NCBI GenBank assembly: GCA_039619475.1 | Contig: CM077115.1 | Coordinates: 394,168,557-394,232,556 of the forward strand | Length of the DNA: 64,000 bases | Direction of reading: 5' to 3' | Source: Icerya purchasi | Lineage: Eukaryota; Arthropoda; Insecta; Hemiptera; Monophlebidae | Part shown: positions 33,670 to 45,800 of the stretch, piece by piece | Layout: each line of letters opens with the position of its first letter | How positions within the stretch are numbered: the stretch's first letter is position 1 | Notes under the pieces: model-generated | Told to the model about the DNA's origin: nothing | Seen by the model: only the letters and a program-made list of their open reading frames with translations | The model's database searches: none | Made by a program: the position numbers and the translations under genes

Positions 33670-35227
33670 GCGTGCATTGCGAGTTGGCCAAAGGAAGAAT
33701 ATTGCGTTTATTAATAGGTACATTTCCGCTGTCACGTCTGTCAAGTATCCGAGGAGGAAAATTTAAGTTACTGTTGGAACCATTGTTTAAAGATAAAACA
33801 GTCAGGACTATACGGTTAATTAAAAACTTAGAACTGCAATTCCAGACAGTTATGTTGACATCAACCATTTGTTTACTTTTTTCGGTAACAACCGGGTCAC
33901 AATTTATTTTTTCGAATAGCACAGTACTCTCTATTCATCATCAGAACCAGACACAACACTCGAAGAGAATGACTTATTGGTCAGTTTCGATGCTGTGTCC
34001 CTATTTACGAATGTACAAGTTACGGAAACAATTCCGATAATAAAGAAGATGGAAGTGGATAAATTTTAACTATGACATTGATCGAAACTGTAGTACATGC
34101 GAACGTGTTTGCCTTTGACAGGAAAATTGACAAACAAAATGATGGTATGGCGATAAGCTCTCACGCCTAGCACCGATTTTCGTAAATATTTTTATGGAGG
34201 ATTTAGAAAAGTAAGTTGTGAGTGCGGTATGTGCATGATACATTTGTGGTCTGGCAGTATGGGGAAGATAAAATATCGGAATTTCTCGCTTATTTAAACA
34301 ATTTTCATCGGAATATTAAATTTACTGCGGAAGAGGAAAAGAAGGGCACGTTAGCATTTTTAGATGTGTTGATGAAAAAAAAACCTAATGGGAAGTGTAA
34401 AAACTTCAGTGTTTCGTAAACCGCGACCCATACTGATAAATATCTGCACAAGGAATCGCATTATTGTCCGAGTCAAAAATATGGGGTTTTTAAAAGCTTG
34501 ATAAGGAAGGCAGAAGAAATTTGCGATCAGGAAAATATTGAGACAGAGATAAGAAGTATAAGAAATGCGATGGTAAAAAATTGGTATAAAGAATTAGAAA
34601 CGATAAAATTGATAAAAAACTTTCCGGAAAGTGAAGATAAGAGATATGAAGAAGTAGGCAAAGAAAAGGAGGAGTTTATTACAAATATTACTTTGCCGTA
34701 TATTAAAAATGTTACGTCATATTTTAAGAAAAAAATAAAATTCGCCCAGTATTTGAAATCAACCGGAAAATAAGAAATTTCTTAAGAAATAATAAAGACG
34801 ACCTACCTTCGTTACATGCAGCGGGTGTATACAGAGTTCTCCGTGTTCATGTGGTCTAAGTTACGTTGGGAAAACTGGTAGGGCAATACATGTACGAATT
34901 GAAGAGCATGAAGCAGATTGTCGACATAAAATCCGCGGTAGCCGAACACATGTAGAACGAACAAAACACAAGATTATCACGACACGGAAATACTAGCGAA
35001 AGTTGAAAACGCGAGCAATCGTTTAACTAGAGAGACTATTAAAATCGAAAAATATAAAAATTTCAATAGAGAGGAGGACGGTGTCAAATCGATTCAAATT
35101 GGAAGAAACTGTTATCGGTCAAATAAAAAATGGAAATAGTATTAGCCAATCAGAAGGTCAATCTGTGATTGTTGATTTAAGGGTTGGGTTTTTCCGTGTT
35201 TGATTCACCGTGTGTCTGGTTCTGATG
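33670..35227 (+). pseudogene. Penelope-like element: reverse transcriptase plus GIY-YIG endonuclease, broken
   Basis: Penelope-like elements encode one protein with an RT related to telomerase and a C-terminal GIY-YIG nuclease. In order: LLLEPLFKDKTV and RLIKNLE (about 33756-33836); motif A, NDLLVSFDAVSLFTNV (33968-34015); motif B, DGMAISS then LAPIFVNIFMEDLEK with a break (34141-34212); motif C, MRYVHDTFVVW (34222-34254), where the usual YVDD is YVHD, so one catalytic Asp is lost; then FLAYLNNFHRNIKFTAEEEK and LAFLDVLMKKKPNG. After a frame change come THTDKYLHKESHYCPSQ and AEEICDQENIETEIRSIRNA. The nuclease reads GVYRV (34824-34838), CSCGLSYVGKTGR (34844-34882), VRIEEHEADCRHKI and finally KNFNREEDGV (about 35049-35082). 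There are several frameshifts and stops. A 5'-truncated, inactive copy. Confidence 0.9.
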
Positions 35228-35230
35228 AGA

Positions 35231-36725
35231 TTTTTTTTTGAGCATGTCAGCTAAGGATGTTACCCAATGCAAGGTATAACAGCACTAATGATTATTTATA
35301 TAGGAAAAATATTAGAAATAGAACATATGAATGAAGCTAACAAAGGAATAACCAAGGGAGGAGGAAAAGAAAGGACGCTGTGAGCGCTGTAAGGCGTAGG
35401 ATAAGACGTAAAAGTCCGGAATACAGTATCGCGCGTACTGAAGAAATGAAAGGACATTCAAGTAAAATGTTATTTGCATCACAAGTGAAGTTTTCTTCTA
35501 AAGGATCAAACGGATAAAAAAAGGAGACTGAGTAAAGGAGAAACGGAAGAGCGAAGAAGGAAGCAAGCTATGATTAAACCGAAGTCTAATTATGGATGAG
35601 ATGGTTGACTGCCTCATGTTGGGGAAATTAAGAAACCACGGAAATAGAGAAGGAATGGGTTATATGGATAAATAAAAGGAAGCAGGATTATTAGAAAATG
35701 ATGAAGGATAGAGATCACACTAACAGTCGCGGTGGCGACGAACGGAAAGAGGAAGAAGACTTTGAGCTGGGAAATGACTAATAAAGCGACCGTCTAAAGC
35801 AGCCAAACGTGCCAACGAGTCAACCAACTGAAATTCCAGAATAACTAGAATAACCTATAATAGATCAATACAGACAGAACGGGAATGAAATAGATGTGAA
35901 ATTAAGGGGCGAATGTGAAGCACGATAGGATCAGCAGATGGTTTAGGAAAGGGAGTAGCAATGGCTTGTAAAATACGCCTTTGGAATTAGTTAGATAAAA
36001 GAACCTTGGATATATTGTTAAGAAAAGCGATAAAAAGGATTGCTTGTAGGATTGCGATAGATTCGGCTAGAAATATGGAGGAAAAGAAGGGAAGTTTGAA
36101 TGTCTCAGAATAGCCGAAATCCGGCAGAGTAAAAGCCGCTCCGACCCCCAAAGCTAACTTTGAGCCATCTGTGAAAATTACAGTATAAGACGGGAAAGAG
36201 CGAAGATAAAACATAATTAAATTCGTTATGAGCAGCGGAAGAGGGAAGTGACATATGAAGAAAGAAAGAGTAAACTGGACGAGTAAATAAAATTTGGGAA
36301 ATTATAGGTAAAGTAAGGACATTTGGTGTAGGATAGAATAAAAGGAGAGAAGGCTCTGAGACATGAATAAATCAAGGAAAGGATTGGAGTTTTACGAAGG
36401 GGGAGAAACGCCAGTTGTTGAATATAAACTAGTAGGAGTTAAGCAAGTAGGAATTGGTAATATGAAGATGTTTGATAAGAAATCTTTCACCTAGATAAAG
36501 TCTTTGCATGAATAAAGGATGGGAACCAGTTTCTGCCAAAATGGCTGAAATGGGAGAGGAGTTCAAGACACCGATACAAAGGCGAAGACACATGTTGCGG
36601 ACTTTATCAAGCTTAAGGAGATATTTAGGCGCAAAGGAACGAGCAATAATCGAATTTGGAAAGGATAGAGGCCCTATATAGCATCAGAAGGATATAATGA
36701 GATGAATAGAGAACTGTGCTATTCG
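35231..36725 (-). pseudogene. I-group-like LINE, copy 2 (5'-truncated, broken)
   Basis: On the minus strand the copy begins near 36725 in the RT thumb: PKYLLKLDKVRNMCLRLCIG, then VLNSSPISAILAETGSHP and LYLGERFLIKHL. RNase H follows at 36160-35860: TVIFTDGSKLALGVGAAF keeps the first catalytic Asp, FSSIFLAESIAILQAILF the Glu, IRPLISHLFHSRSVCIDLL leads to a stop, and VDSLARL the last Asp. The C-terminal cysteine region near 35490-35440 reads ENFTCDANNILLECP, with Asn in place of the His seen in copy 1. The 3' end reads GCTGACATGCTC followed by an A run (the T run at 35231-35239). It abuts the end of the Penelope-like element, in the opposite orientation. Confidence 0.85.
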
Positions 36726-39700
36726 AAACGTTAACGAAAATAAATTGTGACGTGGTTATTACTGAAAAAAAGTAAACAAATGGTTAATATAACAATAGCC
36801 ACGGAAATTTACAATCATTTTTACGTTGAAATCAGTAAGATTATTCGTTATCTGCTATGAGTAAAATAGTTGCGAGTTTAGAAAAAGTATCATGATCATT
36901 AATTTCCACTTCTAGCTGCAACTGAAATATTTTAACAAAAATCAACTTCTTTAGTCTCAGCAGCATCGCTCTGCGTTAGCCGTGGAACTAGGTACTAGCA
37001 CAGGCTTGGCTTTCTGCTGGCTACTTCGAGGCATAAATCCTTTGATACATGTGACCTATTTTAGCTGAGTGTTATTGTTGTGCGAAAATCGTACAAGCAA
37101 CATAGTAGGTTTTCGTTGTAGTCAGTTTGAGTAGGTAATTTCGACACACCGCATTCTTGCTGTCACAGTTCACCCATTGCGAAGAAGAAAAAGGTGTACG
37201 GGAGTTATTTGCACAGTTGAGTCCGCAATTTAGGCGAGTTGGTCAAATATCATTCAGCCTACTAACTGCGCCTCCGTGATGGAGTTGGAACATTTTTCAA
37301 ATAATAAAGGTTCGTCAAACTTTCTTTTCTTTTACACGCTGTGATGTACCTTGCAAGGAATTGTTTTAAAATTTTCCCCTAAAACGGGGGGAAAAAAAAA
37401 GAAAAAAAAAAGAAAAGTTTTTCTACTTATCAACCAAATCAGCAAATAAAACGCGTCAGTATGTAATTCTTCCATCAATCCTTATTGTAAAGCACGTGTA
37501 TAGTTTTAGTCTATTGTCGCTTCTTATTGAGAGCTAATAAAACACCAAAGAAAATAACGTCCCGCTTGCAAATATTACTATTTCCGGGAAAGTAAAATTT
37601 TCATTGAATTTTTTTTTTTTTTTTTTTTTTTTGGTAAAAACTAATAAAAATTTGTTTTAATGGCCATTCGAACGGACGAGGAGAGAAAAAAGAAAAAAAG
37701 CTGCTAAACGACGAAAGAAAAAACGAAAAAATAAAAATAAATAAAAAAAGTAGCTACCGGCGGAGAAAAATTTCAAAAACCGGAAAAACCAGCCGAGACT
37801 AACTAATTTTGTCGTCTGATAATCGGACGGGTAAAATCGAGCCGAATTAACAAGTGTTAACTTTATGTAAATGTTAAAAGCTAAAAAAAACACAACTGAT
37901 CGTTCGCTCACTCTTCCGTATCATAGCCGCGCTAATTCGGAATGTATAAATTATTGAAATGTGTACGAATTGTAAAACTGGTTTCTACGGGGCCAGATTA
38001 ATTCTTTCACGTGCACACAATTTTACTCGTACGAGACTATATTTTTCTCCGATTTTGTGGTTTTTCTTTCTCCGGACCAGAATTCGTTTGAAATAATAGG
38101 CTCCATTGCCCCCCCCCCCGCATTATAGAAGATGCAAACGCAAATTTTTAACGTCCACATCTATCGAACACTCTGCAGAACGTACTAATTATTCCGAAAC
38201 AATCGCGAAATATGGCGAATAAAACGTAGAGATTTATTCGCAGAATTATCAGTGTACGCGAGCAGCAGACTTGGTCGAAATTTTTTTCGTATTCTGTGCA
38301 CTGTCGTTCCTCGTTTAAAGCAAGTTTTACCTGTTGTCTCCGTTCTAGGACTACGTAATAACTTTCGCTATCTTCTCCCCGTACATACGGTTAGACGGAC
38401 GGTAAAACTCGCGTAAAAATCTGAACCGATATACATTCAGTGTACAAGATGCGTTTGCATCGAAAAGTGAGAAAAAAAAAATTATTCAGCGATCATTCAC
38501 GAATTTTTGTAAAAGCACGCGATGCCCCCCCCCCCAGCGATAATGAAATATGACGTCTCCTACTCCGGTAAAGGCTGTAAAGTGTCCTGATAAATACGAA
38601 ATGTCGACTGATTATTAACGTATTAGGTAGTACTGCAGTATTATCTGACGTTTATAAAATGGAGATGCGCAGATGATTAACGGATGCTAAATCGAATAGC
38701 ATAAATGAGAATGTCAAAACTGTCCCGGTAAGTGACCGGATTGAAATATCACTCAGCCGGTGGTCACCGCTGACGTCGATTAATAACTCCGGAGCGTGAT
38801 CGAGAACCATTGAACGATCTCGAAATTAAACACAACAATCGTTCCATCGGCCCTAAACGTTTCTAATCAGTCTTCGGTCTGTTATCACATATTCCGTCGT
38901 TATAATAATTGCGCGAACCTCACTATATTTATTTAGTAACGGTAAACGTTTACTTCGGAAATGATTCAAAATTTTTTGTTCGATTTAAAACTTAAAAATT
39001 CGAACTTAAGTATTATTATAAAAATACCATGCCATATTGAACTTAATACACACTCGTAATCGGATATGGAAAATTAAATTTTTTAGATTTAACGTTAATG
39101 ATAAATAATCATAAACTACAATATAAAATATATAGAAAGGAAACACTTACAAATATCACAATAAATTCCAATTCTAACCATCCTCAAATACATAAATATT
39201 CCTCTTTCTATTCTTATATATATATCGACTGATAAACTAAGTAATAAAGATAAACAAAAAACAGAGCTTGACACAATAAAGAATATTGCACTACCTTCGA
39301 TCGCCTCAGAATCTGAGTAGGTGATCTAAGCTCATGTAGTTGGGTCAGTGCTGACACCGAGCCTATTTAAAAAAAAAAAAAGAATATCGCACTAAATAAT
39401 AATTTCAAAGCTGATATAATAGATAAGCTATATATTTCTAATGTATTTATAATAGGAAAAAAGATAAGCGAAATAATAATAACACTAAGGACTGCTAACC
39501 CGGCAACAAACAGTCTTACCAACCTACTCCGTAAAGCAGTTAAAATATCGTACAGAACAAATAACAACTAATATATCGAACAGATCAATTTATGGTAAGG
39601 AAGACAAATACGTTATTATCGTTTATTTACTATTAACTTTATTTTAACATTGCCATGATTATGAAGTATATGTAACTCCGAAACATGTCGACTGTATTTT

Positions 39701-40411
39701 TTATATCATTTAAAACAATTATTTCCTGTAATACGTGTTTTATGTATATTTAATACGTGTGTATATGTTGCTTTAGGATGTGTTGTCGGTAAGAATATAC
39801 TCGTTTAAGAAATTAAACTTAATTTAGTGAAAATAGAAGTTAAGTGTAATTAAGAAATGTATAAAATGAATATGATCAAGGCCGTGCCCACGGGAGAGGG
39901 GTTTGAGGGTTAAACTATGAGAACTAAAATAGTTATTATAAATACACACAAAAATCTGAAAAAAATCGAAAATTTAAAATAAACATTGATGATTTTTTAG
40001 GGTGTTCTTACCTTTAAAACAAAAAAGAAAAACTGTGCTCCATATTTTTAGGTATTTCATTAATACTTTATGCAAAATTTTTTATTACGAGTATATGTAA
40101 TTTTTATTAATGTTTTTATACGGGGTAATTCATGTATGTAAATTATTAATATATAAATCAAAATGATGGAAATTATTAATAATATGCGGATATTAATGAA
40201 AAATGTATTGTTATTTATAAAATAAATACGCAAAGAAAATTTTCACTCCTCTTCAAGCTTTAAAATGTGCATTTATGAATAAATAAACGATATAACTATG
40301 TCGGAAACCCACAGAAATTGCCTTGTTGGACCCGCAAATTATTTAAAATAAAAAAAAAATCGGTTACCAAAATTTGACCGCAACATAAAACAACCTTAAA
40401 TATCACACACG

Positions 40412-40425
40412 TATATATATCTATA

Positions 40426-40467
<42 letters not shown>
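40412..40467. repeat. (TA)n microsatellite
   Basis: A TA run interrupted by two CTA units near its left end. Confidence 0.95.
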
Positions 40468-40470
<3 letters not shown>

Positions 40471-42594
40471 GATAGACCTCGCCATGGGGAATTCCCTACA
40501 TCCGACGCTGATATATGATATTTTATATGCGCGATTAAAAAAAAGTAAATAAAAGTTACAGATTAATTGTTTTAGGATATTACAAAAGTGTCACATAATT
40601 TTTTATCCTATCCACGGCGTAAAAAATAGTCCCTCATAAAATAAATTAAAAAACTCGATCCTTCGAATTTCGTCGGGGAAAAACTTTACCGTCTGTAATT
40701 TTTATAGAAAAGTTAGATTTAATCGACCATGTAGATTCTTTGCAATGTGAAATTTTACAAATGTGACGCAAAACGTTGATTTCGTTAAGAAAATTTTTCA
40801 TTACCCCCGACGTAAGAATGACACGCAGTCATTAATATATACGATATTTAACCATGTTCTCTTCCTTATGATTCCATCAAGTATCAAAGTCGACAGTTTT
40901 CAATGCGTACACGATTTATCCACCTCATTCCCTTTTCTTGTTTACTACTCACTTCGTTTTTTATTATTTTTTTTGTAATCATAATATCTTCATTAATTAG
41001 ATGGTCAAAATAATCATGTAATTTACTTCATTTTCTGGTGTTTACAATGTCTGGTCCGTTTTCTAGCGTTTTAAAACCTTTACTCCTTCATGCGCGACAT
41101 TTTTAATGTACGCCACACTTCAAGCAGCTTCATAATTTCTCAATATGATCTTTTTCTAATGTCTATATCTCGCATTTATACACGATAGTAACAGTTGTAT
41201 TTTTTTTTCTTCTGCTTATATAATAACCATTTCATGCTAATAAAATTTAAGTTTAATATCCAGATTTTCTGTGCGTTCACCTGTTTTCTTCGACTTGTAG
41301 CTAAAAAAAAAGAATGTACTAATTTTAAAAAAGAAAAAATTGTCATTACCCCATCATCCGGAAGGGTATATTATGTTTAGAGAGGGCGGCATTCCGAGAA
41401 ATTAATCGGTTAGGTAAAAATGAATAGCCAATTATTGTCGATTCCTATAGTAATCTTTTAATGATTTTATCGCTCACGCACTAAGGAATAATACATTGCC
41501 GGGCGTAATTTATTAAAAATACAGTTTTCATTCTGATTAACTAGTAGTCTTGCTTGTGCAGAAAATTTACATGTTATTTTTAAAAACTGAAAATCACCGT
41601 TTTCTACAAGACAGTTTTGCTGATTTTATATTTTTATATCATTTTAAATTTCAGACACCCAACTAATTATTATTGCAATATAATACGTTTTCATTTTCGT
41701 TCATCACGTTCTACTTTGATGTATTTTCGTAATCGACACTTCCATCACTTTAAAGTATAAACAAAAATTGCGATGCAAAATTAACGTTACAAATATTTTA
41801 CCGAATGAAAAATAATTTTTCTCGCATTACTAAGGCAGGGGTAAAATAAAATTTCATGCGAAAATATCAAAAGAAGGAAAAAATTTATTGTTTCCTGTCT
41901 TTTTTAAAAAAAAAAAAATTATGGAACTTTCGAATTATCTGTACAAAATACAATTTCGGAAAACCGGTTCAAAAAGCGAATTGTATTATTTTCCTTCAAT
42001 AATTCCGTTTTAAATGGTGTATTTTTTGGGAGGTTTTTCCGAATACGCACAAATTACATTTTAAAAATCAACAACATCCACGTTTAAATTCTAAAGCTTC
42101 TCTGCGACGCTGTAAATATTATAGAAATAAAAACATTCGACAACTCGCTCTGAGCACTGCTCATCGTAACTGTGTTATAATTACTTTTTTATTCATTGTT
42201 ATTAATTGCAAAGGACAACACGCACACACACACACACTGGAAACAAAGTTCAAAGTTCACGACTACAAAGCTATTCACAATAGAATATTATCATTATTGA
42301 GAGTACTTTGTAGGAAGAGGATAGGACTACAATAATATAAAATGCACAGCGGCATGCCGTCACGCTATCAAGATGAAGTACCTATCTCCGCTGCTCGTAC
42401 ATTACGGCTGGTCATTGTTTTTTATCGGGAAACATTCAATCACGCGTTTTAAAAATAGAATAACGCGATGAAAACTAATAATAAAAATGATAATGAAATG
42501 CCCGTTCAATAAGACTGAATGGAATTCCGGATGTTCGAATATGCAAGAAAAATAGCCTGCATAAAAACTAAGTCAACAAATTACATAGTGCGAT

Positions 42595-42596
<2 letters not shown>

Positions 42597-42637
<41 letters not shown>
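42597..42637. repeat. Homopolymer T run (41 bases)
   Basis: An uninterrupted run of T. It may be the poly(A) tail of a minus-strand retroposon, but I recognise no retroposon body to its right. Confidence 0.9.
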
Positions 42638-42640
<3 letters not shown>

Positions 42641-43339
42641 GCTCGATATAACAACAATCCCGTGTATTTTTACATTATTAAGCAAGTAAGTCCTTAATAT
42701 TCTATTCAAACTTTTTTTTTTTCACGTGCGCGCGTTTCCAGGTGTAACATATTATTCGCATTAGTGACAAAAATTTATCCTGAAATTAAAACAACAAATG
42801 ACTTATCATTAAATCACAGAAGAGGTGTGTGATAATTGAATGCTACAGAGCTAGACAATCATTAATATAAGAAAAACTGCGTACAGAACAGCGCAATTGA
42901 TCGGACAAAATATTTTTCTGAAATTTCTCGAACAATACGTCGATTTAAACGGCATCGATCTCGCAGTTAACCAACTCGTCTTATTCATGCAGCGTGATAC
43001 TGCTATTCTATTAATCGATTTTTAAGACGAATTAGACTTTAATTTATTACGAATTTCTAATTAAATGAAATTAAATCAATTTAATAAACTAAATATTGAA
43101 ATTCAAAAGTTAACCAATTATCACAAAATCATTAAAAGTGACAATTTCACGTGTCGCTAAGATCGGTTCTCGAACGAGAATGCGAAGTGGTCTACTTTAT
43201 TTTTCCTGAAGGAGTCATATAAATGAAATGATTAAAAATTCGGTTTATCTTCTTCGGTGTAATACGAGCAGTTGCAATTAATACTCCTGCGATGGTAAGA
43301 AGGTAATGAGATTATCACAGATTAAGTTCGGCGTGTCTT

Positions 43340-45085
43340 TCCTCTTCGTCCTTTTAATCCCGCTTTAGAGTCTCTCTGTATCCTTAAACTTTATACTTAT
43401 CCCGTGTGAGGATTGCTTTTTCTACCTCAACAGTCGTCTGTCATTCTACGAACATATTAATTTTCTTTCTTCTTCTACCCTTAAAATACTGAACGTAAGA
43501 AAGTTCTTTTCCCGACAAAATGGGGAGGCGATCCTTTTCTCCTCATTTCTTTGTACAAATCGATTATCCGTTCTACACTCGCTTACTGTGTTCCTTTATC
43601 TACGGTTGTGCCTTAAAATCACTTTTTTCCAAGCTAGATATAATCCAAAATTGTTGTATTCGGGTACTCTTAGATCTTCTCCAATATCAGCAGTTCTCGC
43701 TAAGTCAAACTTGCCTCCCTTTCTGATCCGCAGATCCTACTTAGGATATCGTTTCTTGTGTAAACACTTACCCTACTCCTTACAGTGCCCTCTATATTCT
43801 CACTTTTCCATCTCCTTCTGTTGTTCCTTTGTTAGCCGCCTTCATTTCCTCTGTCTCTAATCGTTTCTTGATATAACTTGTCGCTCCATATGTCCTTCTA
43901 TTCTTTTAATCTTTTGTGTTGGGTAAATGTCCTGTGCTCGCGTGCCCATTTAAAAAAAAAAAAAAAATCCTCTAGACTTATTCCTTCATACCTTTCTATT
44001 CTGCAAAACTGGCGCTTTACTCTCAAGAAAATTCCTAACCTAGCCCACATTACTTTTTTATCCTGTACAATTTCTTATGATAATCTCCCTTACTTTTCTT
44101 TGAATTTTGCAGATCTCTCCAAGCCTTCGAATGTATCATATTTTCCTCTTTTTTCCAAATCCTTTCCAATACAATAGTTATATAGGAAGTTCATAGTTAT
44201 ATCGAATCCCAATTTCCTTCTCACATGACCATTTTTATAGATGGTTTGATGGGGCCTAATGGAGTTGGAGCTTCTGTCATCCTTCTTTTTATACTATCTT
44301 TACAGCCCAGCTAATGGCCATTCCATAATTTATATTTCCTCCCATCGATCTTCTCCTAAATATTTAATTATCTCCGACTCCATGTGGCTTTTAAAGCTAT
44401 TTCCTCACATTTCCTTTCTCACTTCTCGGATTTTTTTATCCTTCGTATTCGCTCTCTCATTCATACACTTTTCTCGCTCCATGCTATCCGCATTGATATG
44501 CTCTGGGTCCCCAGTTATATGGGGATAGAGGGTAACGCAGATTCCTTGGCTCAGATATCCTCCCGCTTTTATTTCATTACAATTCCCGCATCTAATTTAC
44601 TCCCGCTGTGTAAATGTTAGATTTTGGTCAGATTTTTACGTTTCTTCCTTTTCTAGTCAACCCTTTTACTTTAACATCCAACCTAATCTTTTTCAATTTT
44701 CTTCTCTACGCCGTTCCATTATTGGCTCTATTGTCCATTTAAGTCTTACTCATACCCTTCTTTTCCTTTGTTACATTTTGGTTTTCGTCTCGCACTATCC
44801 CCCAGCTCCCCTCCTTATCCTAACGACGAAGCCGTCTACGATCCTGACCATATCTTCTTTGAATGTTCATCCCTCGTGAATGAAGGTTTTTTACTTCGAT
44901 TTGTTATCACTTAAGCTTCCTAATCCTTATTGCGTTTTGTATATTTTATCATTTCCGCTGATTTCTATTGTTCCGATCTTTAGTTCTTTTAATTTATCAA
45001 TATCTGACCGAATCTACATCTGATTCCTTTCTCTCATGTCGTTTCTGAGCAAAGGTCCGTTGCTGGCATGCTGGAAAAAAAAAAT
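43340..45085 (+). pseudogene. I-group-like LINE, copy 3 (5'-truncated, broken)
   Basis: This is the most extended copy. In order on the plus strand: the end of the RT palm, LNSRLSFYEHINFL (about 43425-43470); the thumb, LSKLDIIQNCCIRVLLDLLQ then RSYLGYRFLCKHLP; a spacer matching copy 2 (LQNWRF); RNase H starting TIFIDGLMGPNGVGASVI (44228-44281), with the first catalytic Asp; KYLIISDSM with another acidic position; FILRIRSLIHTLFSLHAIRI, DMLWVPSYMGIEGNADSLAQ, where Tyr replaces the usual His; and a C-terminal cysteine region, PDHIFFECSSLVNE. The 3' end reads GCTGGCATGCTGG then ten A (45076-45085), matching copy 2's end. An A run at 43952-43966 interrupts the spacer. Several frameshifts are present. 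Confidence 0.85.
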
Positions 45086-45589
45086 TGTCGTTATCAGAGC
45101 TTTAATATTTCAATATGCCTTCGATAAAGAGGTATTTTTTAATCAGCACTTTATAAGTTTGCAAAAACAAAAATTATAGCTATAATGAACCTTCACGCGC
45201 ATTAAGTGGGAATAGTATTTGAAAAAATCTTATTTCATTTATTACATCCGCTATACGAAAAAGCTGCATTTTTTCGAAAACTTAGATTTAGAAAATGTCA
45301 CTTCGCAGTGCGCTAATATCACCGCGTAGTTAATAATACATCTTTATTTACATCAAAAAAATTAAAAATATTTCGCAAGCCTTTCATAGATAGCCTGTAA
45401 TCTTAAACCAATTTGTTATAAAAGTGGACAAACTTATTGTCTACATCTTATCGAACTATCATTAAATTACTTTCGGAAGATAGATTTTTTTCAACTGAGA
45501 CCAGAAAACGGCTATCTATCAATCAGATAGTTAACTAGTGTTCCCGGGGTTTTATAACCTCTAATTTCTTTTTGCTGTCATGTTGGGGA

Positions 45590-45800
45590 AACTTACAATG
45601 GAGGCCAATAGACAAAAAGAGAAACCAAGGAAGACCAAAATGACGCGTTGGCAGGAAGATGTAATAAAGGTAGCCGGAAAGAACTGGATGAGGAATGCAC
45701 AGAGAGAAAGCCTTCATCCAGGAATGGATCGACAAAGGCATATCGTGATCGCGAAACCGCTTTTACTTCGGACATTCCACCCAGAGAAACCAGATTATAT
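45590..45800 (+). pseudogene. RTE-like LINE, 3' end of reverse transcriptase ORF
   Basis: The frame from 45580 reads KEKPRKTKMTRWQEDVIKVA, then GKNWMRNAQRE. After a one-base shift it continues KAFIQEWIDKG. This is the characteristic C-terminal end of RTE-type arthropod LINE proteins, usually of the form RGRPxxRWxDDIxKVAGxxWMRxAQDR...EAYxQQW. The fragment lacks the RT catalytic core entirely. It sits about 0.5 kb downstream of the copy 3 LINE in the same orientation but is a different family. A minus-strand frame across the same bases is its shadow. Inactive fragment. Confidence 0.75.

Larger units (their letters stand above)
36726..43339. other. Long non-coding stretch
   Basis: It holds several homopolymer runs (T at 37610-37632, C at 38110-38120 and 38525-38535), a TA microsatellite at 40412-40467, a short CA repeat at 42220-42237 and a 41-base T run at 42597-42637. 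The part from 37950 to 38900 is less AT-rich but shows no coding exon I can support. Minus-strand frames at 37657-37911 and 39367-39567 are Phe/Leu-rich complements of A-rich DNA. Confidence 0.5.

Noticed and set aside
33659..33922. 87-codon minus-strand frame.
   Set aside because: It is the opposite-strand shadow of the Penelope-like reverse transcriptase.
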